NCBI GenBank assembly: GCA_947652115.1
Contig: OX393572.1
Location: 3,266,603 to 3,330,602, forward strand
Source of the DNA: Blastomussa wellsi
Taxonomy: Eukaryota > Cnidaria > Anthozoa > Scleractinia > Plerogyridae
Reading direction: 5' to 3'
Length of the DNA: 64,000 nt
A program made the translations under genes and the position numbers. This document shows, in pieces, positions 24,501-32,800 of the stretch (its first letter is position 1; each line of letters begins with the position of its first letter). The notes under the pieces were generated by a model. The model did not search any database and was not told the origin of the DNA. It worked only from the letters and a program-made list of their open reading frames with translations.

Positions 24501-25174
24501 CGAAACCTCTCATCACCGTTACGAGCTTTGACGATGACGAGGATGTTCTCATCGATCCACCTCCCCCTCCCCCTGTTAATATCCCTCCTTCCTCCATTTC
24601 GCCGGACTTTTCAAGCGGGGACGCACTCTCGGAAAATGACATTGAAGCTGAAGATGCGGATAGTGACAGCCTTCCACTGGAGCCTGACGCTCCCCCTGCC
24701 ATACCTCCCCCGGATTTTGCCGACTTTGATGACGCCTCTGATGATGATCTTCCTGTTTTGCCGACTTCGCCCCCTCCGGAGTTTCTGTCAGATGATGAAA
24801 ATGGCTTTGGCCATAACTTGGAACTTGCTTCTCCAGCTTATGTCCCTTCAACATTTGATCAACCCATCCCTCCCCCAAGGAGCAAAACAAAACCGACCCC
24901 TCCCCCCGTGGCGCCTAAACCGGAAGGGCGCCTGCGATCTTCCTCTCAGGACTCGTTAGACTCCATAGCAAAAGGTCCGAAACCCGCGGTCAAACCCAAA
25001 CCCGCCATAGACGGATCAAATTTTTCTGCTCAGCGGTCAACGGATAATAGACATGCTCAAGGCGCGTCTGGTATGTTGCGTTCAGCGGAAGACACTTCCG
25101 GGTCTGAGCATGACAATAAAAAACACGAGAAGAGGAAAGGGGTTTTGGGAAATATTTTCAAAAAGAGAAAGTGA
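1010..25174 (+). CDS. SPTBN5: Beta-heavy-type spectrin, 3' part of gene (32 exons in window)
   Basis: Membrane-skeleton protein that pairs with alpha spectrin and crosslinks actin at the apical/lateral cortex (family knowledge). Exons read from GT/AG sites with matching phases: 1010-1137, 2186-2345, 2822-2899, 3999-4138, 4573-4696, 5106-5252, 5393-5566, 5666-5886, 6272-6458, 6571-6771, 7577-7807, 8306-8488, 8777-8922, 9071-9348, 9425-9555, 10138-10341, 10797-10946, 11468-11758, 12633-12971, 13332-13649, 14362-14597, 14699-14861, 15682-15870, 16347-16688, 17117-17658, 18286-18443, 18526-18755, 19213-19443, 20069-20368, 20531-20764, 21784-22001, 23170-25174. The sum is about 2,892 residues: 22 spectrin repeats of about 106 residues plus a partial one, then a PH domain. 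Conventional beta spectrins have 17 repeats and beta-heavy has 30, so this is probably repeats 8 to 30. The start codon, CH domains and early repeats lie left of the window. The symbol means SPTBN5/beta-heavy-like. Confidence 0.93.
1719..1896. repeat. Hairpin MITE family A, copy 1
   Basis: An inverted repeat with ends gccatttccgagttctc and gagaactcggcaatggc. Inside it, tttcaaaacgagtctaa and ttcatatgaaa pair with their complements on the right arm. The same family recurs at 3763, 7346 and 31611. It sits in a spectrin intron. Confidence 0.85.
3205..3345. repeat. Inverted repeat in spectrin intron 3
   Basis: The left arm gggtatccatgttctata ... gaggtctagaaaagctgc pairs with gcagcttttctagacctc / tataggacatagggaaaccc (starts about 3283). 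A short related tail follows near 3435. It looks like a foldback element. Confidence 0.75.
3763..3944. repeat. Hairpin MITE family A, copy 2
   Basis: Same structure as the copy at 1719: gtttcaaaacaagtctaagt on the left and acttagactcgttttgaaac on the right, around a short spacer. The right end stops about 55 bp before the exon 4 acceptor. Confidence 0.82.
7346..7531. repeat. Hairpin MITE family A, copy 3
   Basis: Left arm gtttcaaaacgagtctaagt, right arm cacttgtaatcgttttgaga, with ttcatatgaaa inside each arm. The copy ends about 45 bp before the acceptor of spectrin exon 11. Confidence 0.82.
9547..14700 (+). CDS. SPTBN5: Spectrin repeats R9-R13 (shortened block II, exons 15-22)
   Basis: Five spectrin repeats. 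R9 (RDLVSW, ISSGEP) resembles R1, R14 and R22. R10 (FLRDAKQIDTL, KKHENTEKLI) resembles R2 and R15. R11 (SESWITEKLQTASDDSYKD) resembles R3 and R16. R12 and R13 (NEK junctions, DFGRDL) resemble the last two members of the eight-repeat blocks. Three repeats equivalent to R4-R6 are therefore absent, which reads as a deletion or a shorter duplication. The intron after exon 16 has a GC donor (gcgagt at 10342). Exon 18 carries VLAGAELGDSVDEV, a slightly unusual loop between helices A and B. R12 has DSCISEK where the tryptophan normally is. Confidence 0.88.
10342..10347 (+). other. SPTBN5: GC-AG splice donor of the spectrin intron after exon 16
   Basis: The exon ends ...GATGAG and the intron starts gcgagt. 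Joining here to the acceptor at 10796/10797 gives DEIAEKLELLL, the normal helix-C start. The nearest GT (7 bp into this site) would shift the frame. GC-AG introns are a known minor class with strong consensus elsewhere in the site, as seen here. Confidence 0.75.
12061..12598. mobile_element. Harbinger-like MITE with TTA duplication
   Basis: A 532-bp element (12064-12595) with long terminal inverted repeats containing ggtctcgggtacccgagac at both ends and gaggg/ccctc blocks. It is flanked by tta on both sides (12061-12063 and 12596-12598), the target duplication expected of PIF/Harbinger transposons. Internal copies of gagacaactcggg add further inverted structure. It lies in the intron before spectrin exon 19. 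Confidence 0.8.
13085..13200 (+). repeat. SINE fragment with internal duplication
   Basis: gcgatggactagcaccccatccagg is followed by a second near copy (gcgatagactagcatcccatcc). This is the middle part of the tRNA-headed SINE seen at 36885 and 42160. The head and tail are missing. Confidence 0.6.
14095..14275. repeat. MITE family D, copy 1
   Basis: gatctattaaaggacatac...gatgacgtcaa on the left, acattttaacgtcatcagtgatctatta on the right (first 20 bases decisive). The right part matches 44612-44690. The element is internally rearranged. Confidence 0.6.
14699..22001 (+). CDS. SPTBN5: Spectrin repeats R14-R21 (super-repeat block III, exons 22-31)
   Basis: Eight repeats that match block I one to one: R14 with R1, R15 with R2, and so on to R21 with R8. 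Examples: R5 and R18 share LIGVQ followed by a (H/E)YA(S/T)DEIE motif; R6 and R19 share an FTEA/YTEV start and an RQ exon end; R4 and R17 share DLETWITEV/DVKVWMNEV-type starts and a phase-2 intron after an arginine. Exon 25 (542 bp) is the longest repeat exon and covers all of R16 and most of R17 without an intron. The last exon of the block ends within FRDLL of R22 at a phase-2 donor (22001). Confidence 0.88.
14963..15196. repeat. MITE family B, copy 1
   Basis: Ends gagcgagttgcaattgagtg and actcgattgaaaaccgctc are inverted repeats. The interior carries aactcgaagtaattacacg-like, gcgcgggaaaa and gattggtttggtttt blocks shared with the copies at 17732, 25880 and 27523. Confidence 0.8.
16826..16978. 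repeat. MITE family C, copy 1
   Basis: ggaagatatttgtttacaaa ... aacaaaagagctctttgtttcac ... gttctggttggcacattaat, also present at 61727 with high identity. The other copy shows clear inverted termini; here the right end is diverged. Confidence 0.75.
17732..18015. repeat. MITE family B, copy 2 (longest)
   Basis: About 280 bp with terminal inverted repeats gagcgagtttcaatcgagtg and cgacactcaattgaaaaccg. It contains ggccaatcacaaaggacgg and gattggttttggtttt. It begins about 75 bp after the donor of spectrin exon 25. Confidence 0.82.
23170..25174 (+). CDS. SPTBN5: Terminal spectrin exon: repeats R22-R23, coiled coil, PH domain, Pro-rich tail
   Basis: One 2,005-bp exon. It opens with the rest of R22 (SWINHMSSD) and the partial repeat R23 (about 23460-23620). 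A strongly charged helix rich in RRREEEQEE-type runs follows at about 23640-23960. A PH domain lies at about 24048-24375: it begins VEGILQRKQE, contains a WKTLYTVL strand and ends with a helix holding the conserved tryptophan in LKRWLGSIYEAA. PH domains of beta spectrins bind phosphoinositides. The tail is acidic with proline runs (six prolines at about 24388 and 24550; PPPVAPKP near 24900), candidate SH3 or EVH1 ligands, and ends in a basic GVLGNIFKKRK. The methionine at 22997 lies in the intron and is not the start. No AATAAA is obvious within 300 bp after the stop. Confidence 0.93.
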
Positions 25175-25879
25175 ATGAATATTTACGTGGGAAAGTAGTA
25201 GTAAGAAGTGTTATCTGTGAACTAGAAGCGTGTATTTAAATTTTTATAGTGTTTGAATCATTTGGAATAGAATTTCATTTATAAACAATTTTTAGTCGAA
25301 ACTGTAAATATACGAGTTATAGGGCCTGCATATTACTATTTAATTGTAGAATTTTTACTATTTAAAACGCAGACTATTTTTGTACAAGTAGATTTTAAAA
25401 AAGGTATGAATAGTAAACATTACAATCTTTCTACAAATGTCTCTTTAATGGCTGATATAGAAAGGACCGATGTTTCCTTCTCTATCCAACGCCGTTTCCA
25501 GGGCCTCTTGTTCTTTCTACACCCAAGAGCGAAAGATTGCTATTATTCGCACAACCCACTGACAAGAGCGTAATTTTAAACTGGAAGTTATTGACAAATC
25601 ACAAGTAATTCGCATTTGCGTCCGTTTCCATCGCTTTATGATTCGCTTAAAAAAATCACGCAACTTCCTCCACCAATCAGTAATCAGGCTGACTCTGCAC
25701 ACGTCGACGGTTACGTTTTTCGCTGTCGTCAATCATCAAGCTGACCTCTCAGGAAACAGAGGTACACTTCAACAGGGTCCAAAGGTCACGTCTGTCATTT
25801 GTGATTGGAAGACTTTGATCCATTTTGTTTTTTTCTGATTTTAAAGGTTCAGCGGATGCCACTGATGGCAGCAAAAAAC

Positions 25880-26097
25880 GCAATCGTTGGTTAGGTTTTA
25901 AACTTCAGAGTTCGCATGTTATTGAAAAGCGCGGTAAAACCAATTGCGATTCGCTCACACGTGTTTTCCCGCGCTTTTTGCCGGCTACATGGATTCGCTT
26001 CGAGTTTTGATTGGTTCACTGGATTGTCTGTGCCCTGTGATTGGCTGGTGAGTACTTTGGTTTGGTTTTACGATACTCGATTGAAAATCGCTCTAAT
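25880..26097. repeat. MITE family B, reversed copy
   Basis: Carries the family interior (gcgcggtaaaaccaat, gttttgattggttcactgga) and ends ttttacgatactcgattgaa. It lies between the convergent 3' ends of the spectrin and coiled-coil genes. Confidence 0.75.
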
Positions 26098-26561
26098 GCA
26101 GTTGAACCTAAGATTTGGCCCGATCATAGCATAGTGAATTTGTTAAACACCCCAAATCCACAGTCTCACCCATCCCTGTCGCGCAGGCTGGCAAGATGAA
26201 TGGTTTCTCCATTTTAGCCAGTCTTGAGGTCCTCTGGCTTGAGATCCAAGCGCTTTCTCTACTGCCCCATGCCATGTTTGTTTTGGCTCAATCTAACCGA
26301 TTCGTTTAAGTGACCAACTACCAAGAAATACCACACTACATGTAGAAAACATTGGCACACTGGTTACTCGAGTGACGTTGAGTTACGTTTTCCTATGGTT
26401 ACACGTGACTGGGCCTTGTCTGCTCCATCAAAACTTTTAGTTTCGTTATTTCCTGCTGAAGTCTATTTGCTAATATGTCAAGGAAAAGTAAAACGTTACA
26501 TCTGTTTCAAATAAAAACAAAAGACTGTGCATGATACATTTACTTTGCAATCTTCATTACC

Positions 26562-26730
26562 TGTTTTCCCGCCTTTTCTGTCAGTGGCAACATGATTTCC
26601 CGCCTTTTCGGTCGGTGATCACATATTTTCCCGCCTTTTCTGTCAGTGATCACATGTTTTCCCGCCTTTTCTGTCAGTGATCACATGTTTTCCCGCCTTT
26701 TCTGTCAGTGGTCATATAGTTTCCCGCCCT
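26562..26730. repeat. Minisatellite, about 31-bp unit, five to six copies
   Basis: Unit tttcccgccttttctgtcag plus tgatcacatg, repeated head to tail with few changes and ending tttcccgccc. Each unit carries tttcccgcc, similar to an E2F-type site, but the array sits between two convergent 3' ends, so regulation is not implied. Confidence 0.85.
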
Positions 26731-26864
26731 TAGCATGTTACATGTTTTAGCTTTGACTCGATCTGATTGGCGTATTGCGTGTGCTGTGATTGGATAGATC
26801 TGATTACGTTGTTATTGGCTGACATAACATCGACTAGAAAACAGCTCCTTGTGAAATAAGAATA

Positions 26865-29800
26865 CTAATTAGATCCCAGCAAAAGGATATCAGCTTCATC
26901 AAAGTCTTCCACCTCCACCACAGATTCCAACCTTCCCTCTAGTTCACTCAATTTGTTCAGCAGCTTTTCATAATCCTCTGTCTGCTCTTGAAAGATCTTC
27001 CTTTCCGGGGACTTATCAGCCGCTTCCTGCTAGAAATAATCACTTACTTACATTAGCTGGCAGATTTTCTGTGAATTGCGCTCATAGGCGTGCGGGCCGG
27101 GGAGACTGCAGCCCTCCAAATTTTGGGCAACTCAGATTTTTGGGCCGCAAGAGAAACTTTGGCAAGGCAACTTGGGAGAATTTCTATGACGTTTTCTTCA
27201 ACTGGCCTAAAAAAAATGCCTAGGGGCTTAATATCTACGACTAACCCTCGTCTCCTCTTTTACACGACGCTTTTCGCACTGCTTTTTCAACTAATGGCCA
27301 CTAATGGAACGCCTGGAACAAGCCTTCCGTCAACTGTTTCCAGACTTATCACTAATTTTTTGGGGATTGGCAAGTAATAATGATAAATCTGTTGCCAGTG
27401 CATGGAAACTCACCGTATTCTCTTTGATGTCCTGACTTTCAGACCCATCTTGACTGCGTTCCAGATCTGGTATTGGAATGTCATGCTTTTCACACAAGTC
27501 TGATACAAGATTCTGAAATAGAGTGAGTTTCAATTGAGTATCGTTAAACCAAAGCCAAAGTAATTACTTTGGCCAATCACAAAGGACGGAGACAATCCAG
27601 TGAACCAATCAAAACTCGAAGTAATTAGACGTTGCCGACACAAAGCGCGGGAAACGTGCGCGCGAGTCACGATTGGTTTTACTTCTGATTGGTTGAAAAC
27701 GTGGGCGTGATTTTTAAACCAATCACTGAGCGTAGTAATGCAAACCACAGCAATTCGCTAACAACCCCCCTGAAGAGTGATATTGTTTTAGATCTAGCTC
27801 TTGGTAAAAGTGAATGAAACGTAAACTGCGATGTCGCTGAGAAACGTGACGTCATTTGGGAGCTGGTTGTTCGAAAGCCAATTAACAGTTACCCTGTTGG
27901 TTTGTTCATATTTGCCTTTGTTGGTTCATTCGCTCGATCGTTGGTTTGTTTCTTTCTTTAAATTTGCACCGTAAAATAAACTAGAAAATTCAGGTACGTT
28001 ACCAGCCTCGTTGCCAGTCGTCCTCGACGAGTTTGGTGGTGACGTCACACATTAAGCTTTCCGGGAGAATTGGCGCTAAGTTCCAAGCCTCCTCCGCTTA
28101 CTCGCATAGCGCGAATTTGCCTGGTTACTTATTCTTACGTCACAGCTCGCATTCAGTACTTACTCTACATGATTTAGCCTCCGTTTCCAGCAAAGCCTTG
28201 ACAAGATGGTCATCACCGACTCTGTTTAAACATGGTGTGTTAGTAATCAGATGGGAATTTGACAAAATTCCCTTTAAAATGAAAGAAACCTCTAAGTAAC
28301 AGTTTACTAAGGAAGAAAAACACCAAAAAGATGATACTAAACCAAAAAGGAACAAGGATGGTTAAGGATGGAGAAGAGTGAGACGGATTGCAAATGACAA
28401 ATTTGACAAATTTTCAAAATGTACAAACCAAGACACAGCTCCTTAAAAACTAGAACCAAAATGACAACAGCAATCATGATTATCCGGTTTTACCTGTTAA
28501 GTTGGTCCTGAATTACTTGAATCACAACGGAGGCCTTCTCCACGGTCACCACAGCTGCAGAAACAAGTTAACAGGCTGGTTCAAAGTTGCGCAAGCCGAG
28601 CGTAAAAACTGAGACACACTGGACGACACGACGCGGGGGCAAGTCGCTGCAACACTTCGCCTCGTGTAGCACGGTAATTTTTTTGTCACTGCGACAGAAT
28701 TTTGTCGCTACAATCAGTCGCACGAATTCAAACGTGCGAATGATCGCACCGGGACACTGTCTTCGTATGTTTGGTTGTACCATATCATCAAGGATGAGGG
28801 CGCGAGGCAAAAAGGCATTCGTCTACTGACGAACTTCAGCAATTATTTCGACAGTTCACAGCATGTTCTAGTTCTGATAGCATTGATGACAGATTCTTTA
28901 CTCACACGACGACATGAAAAAAGCTTATCACGTGCTACAACCAAATGTACCACGTGATGCATGTTCAATCACCGCGTAGAGGGTCAGAAATCTCGAGTGT
29001 CGCGCTCGCTTGCTTATGAAAAGACCTGGACAAACAGAGACCTGATTACCGTTAACAAGCTCAACTCTCCGCTCAAGCTTATTTCGGTCATGAGACAAGA
29101 TCATGAAAGACTAACCAACAAGATGATCCTTTTCGCTGATCTCTGATTCGATATCCGCGCTCTCAAGTTGTAATTTTTCCAAGAACTTTTTATCTTCTGC
29201 AAGTTCTACCAACAAAGATTCAAGCTTTCCTTGACTTTTAATTCCTTCTTGTGTCAAAGCTTCTCTTTCCTCTTTCAGCCGTTTAGCCTCTTTGAAATTT
29301 CGTTCTGCATAGCAGAAGCAACATTAGCAACAGACCATGCTTAAATAAATTCTGCTGCCAAAATTTCCAGCATAATTAGCCGTCTTACCATTAAATTAAA
29401 GTGCACCTAACCCCAAAATATTTTTTCGCTAGAATAAACCTTTGCACCAATTTGAAACGCATTGCACCTTTTTACCAAATTCTGACTATTTATAGCATTC
29501 AAAACTTACGAAAAACTGATTTGCATGCATGTTTACAAAGCCTTGATGTGATGCAAATCATTTTGTGACGTCAAACCAGGAATAGACCCACGCCCCTTCT
29601 GACTCGGTCGTGGAACAAATGATGCACAGTTTTTCATAACGTTTGAATGCTATAAATAGCCAGAATTTGGTAAAAAGGAGAAAAGAAAGGTACAATGCGT
29701 TTCAAACTGGTGCTAAGGTATATCTTAGCAAAAAAATATATTTTGGGGTTTGGTGCACTTTAAACAAAACGTGTTTCAGCAGAACTTTCGCAGAATAACG

Positions 29801-32800
29801 TAAGAGACTAACGAGATGCACAATAGTTGTTCGCCAGAGGGTCCACATCCGCGGAGGGGGATCCAAATTTGCCGAGGGGTCGGATTCAAATCTGCCGGGG
29901 GTCCACGTCCGCCAGGCCAAGGGGTCCCATCAAAAGACTATTTGTTGTACACGGTAGCATGTATTCCCGAGCAAGCCACATTTTTCCAAGCAAGACATCG
30001 GCAACTTATTATCCCGCGATCTTCAGGTACATTTCTTTCGCAATTTATCCCACCAGGGCACAGTTACATATCAGTTCTCCATGGCTGACAGGAATGAGGC
30101 GCTGAATGATTGCTATTTGTACCCGCTGTAATGTTTAGTTCATGATGCCTCAAGTTGTCCTCTATTTACATTATTCAATCAACTAGGCGAATTCATTACC
30201 TTGCTTTGCGATTTCCTTGGCTGCGTCCAGATCAGAGATCTGAGCCTCGACTTCGTTCAGAGTCATCCTTAGTGTGGCCAAAGCTCTTTGTTCCAACTGG
30301 GTCTTGTTTGACAGATTCTTTATTTGCTGTGACACTTCCTTTTGCTTAACATAAAGGCTAAAATACCATATGGAGCATTAGTGTGGGGATAAGAACCATT
30401 CATTACATGACTGCCTCGTCCCCAGGCGTCGCTCCTTGCTCATACGGGGCACGCTTTGCGATCGATTTTACGCGGTTCGCGTGGCGTTGTGGGAATAGCT
30501 AACGATCAACCCTCGCGTTCCCTGTTTTCCCGCCTTATCACCTCGACCGACGAGCGCCTGGGGACGAGAAAGAATTGCGCGATTAATCAACATACCTTGC
30601 TAGTTTAGAATCTGTATCGAAAGTAAAATCCTGAAGGTTTAGAAATTCCCGAGCAGATTGCTGTCGCTCTTGCAGCCATTGGATTGTCTGTTCGAACTTT
30701 TCAAGCTCGTTAGACGCAGAAGAAAAGAGGTCCGCCAACCTAAGAAATAAAACAAAAATAGCAGCTCGTTTTCTTGTTGTTTCTGAAATACTATGTGACT
30801 CTTTCTCGTCTGTAATCCTGACGCCAAGAATTTTCTGAGCCCGTCAATCAACAACAGTGTTGCTAAGTGACGTACACTTACGACGCTAACCTGACACAAA
30901 CACTTTTAGACTTCTAGCAATAATTCTGATTGATTACCTCTTCGCATACTTTACGAGGATTTTCGTCGGAAATGCCTCGGAACGCAACAACTATAAAAAG
31001 TACAAAGTACACGTGTTTTGGAAAAAAAACGGCCTCCTTTACAAAGAAATTACGGAAAACCAACTAGATTTTATCAAGCATCTACCTCAGTAGTATATAT
31101 AGTAGTATAACTGTATCACAATTCACTAAGAACATAGAGTTTTACAAAAAGCAGTAAATATTGTGACTCTATACTCACTCTTGTTCCTTTTTGCAATTCT
31201 CTTCGGTTTTATCATCAAATTCTTTCTGACTGATGGATAACAACTCCTATAAAAGACAAAGGTGACATGGTCATCTATTTCAGCCTGCTTCAAGAAAAAT
31301 GGTTGGCTTTGCAGAAAAGTGCTCGAGGAATGGCATGAACCAAACAGGGACCTATACGGGTTCTCAAGCAGGGTCCCTAAGAAGGATGGTCGGAGCCATG
31401 GAGACCTGAAACATTTGTCGTCTTCAGAGCCCCATCGTTTTGCTGCTTGGAGTCCCAATATAATTTTGCTGCAATGCATGGAGCACTGAAAAACGTTTGC
31501 CACAATGCCCAGGGTCCTGAAGTCTGGCTTTTTTGGTCTAGACGTCCTGAAACCAAGATCCCTTTGGGACCTAACAGTGTTGAATATTGAACAATGGCGA
31601 GGATAAAAAAATAGGCCATTTTAAATTTAGAGATTCTGTTTCCCTCTGTTTCAAATACGAGTCTTGGGGCACAACCTTTGATATCGAAATGAGTTTTACT
31701 CGGACGTCTTTATTGTTGAAAATCAAACGCACTGTTGTGCAACAAGACTCGTTTTGAAACAGAGGTAGAACGCAACTTATTACATATATAGGGTTTGTAA
31801 CTCACAAACTCCTCTTTTAATGACTTCTCTCTTCTTTCTATTTCTTGTCGTTGTTTATTAAGAGCGTTCTGTTGAGGATTGAATTCCGTCTTCACTGACT
31901 CGATCTTGCCGTCTTCCTCTTTAATGGCTTTCGTGAACTCTGCTTCATTCTCCTTTAGCTTGGCAAGCTTTGCTTCTAATGCAGAAATTTCTCCCTGCAA
32001 GTAAAGCAGTAGACAAAGCCCACAGAGTTAGCAGCGTCGCTACGCAGCAATGGCGTATCCTCAAGACGTCACGGGGAAGCAAAAACCTTTTAATCGACTC
32101 GGAGGTATTCGTATGTGCTTATGCTATTTATTGACTGGAGAATAAGAATCGGAAACTATTCGGGGACTACGACGAAGATTTACCGAAGAAGGCACCAATC
32201 AAAACCCGAAGAAAAAACATGAAGCCGGCAGGAAGCGTTGGAAAATGCGTGTGAGCGAGTAACGATGGCTACGTCACGATATTGCGACGAATAAAATTTA
32301 ATACTCTTAAATGTAGAAAACCTCAAAATATCTGTTTACTAAGGAAGAAAAACACCAAAGAGGCAAATGCGAATAACTTTTGGCACTCAAGTGAAAATAT
32401 AATCAAATACCGTCGTCTTCATCTAAGCGTAGAGACGTGACAGAAAAACATTGTTCTAATTGGGCGCAAACATGACATACTTGGTAATCAAACATTTCAA
32501 GTTCTACAGCCGTCAAGCAAACTTTCGCGCCAAAGTTTGAAAGTTTTGGAATTCGTTGATACGTTTTCGATAAACAAATACAGCCGAAACGTCAAACCAG
32601 GTTTTCCTCTGTCCAAGGATTTCAGAAATGAGGTGATTCAGATGGCGGCTACGCGACCAATAAGTGAACTATGTGGAAGGTATCGTATAAACCGTTCAAC
32701 TGTGCACAACACACTTCAATTCAAACTTCAAATGATTGGTTACCAAGCATGTCATGTTTGCACCAAATTTTTCTGTCACGTGTCCACGCTTAGATGAAGA

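Noticed and set aside
26562..26730. CRISPR-like array (regular 31-bp repeats)
   Set aside because: The units are contiguous with no unique spacers, in a eukaryotic genome; it is a minisatellite.
28570..28830. Overlapping 80-codon frames on both strands
   Set aside because: The sequence (cgacacgacgcg, gtcgctgcaac, tgcgacagaat) looks like a DNA transposon fragment and neither frame shows a domain.
30931..30987. Exon-like open segment (LLRSEAFPTKI) between the coiled-coil exons at 31179 and 30739, with AG and GT borders
   Set aside because: Including it breaks the frame (a stop in the required phase), while joining 31179 directly to 30739 keeps the frame and continues the coiled coil.
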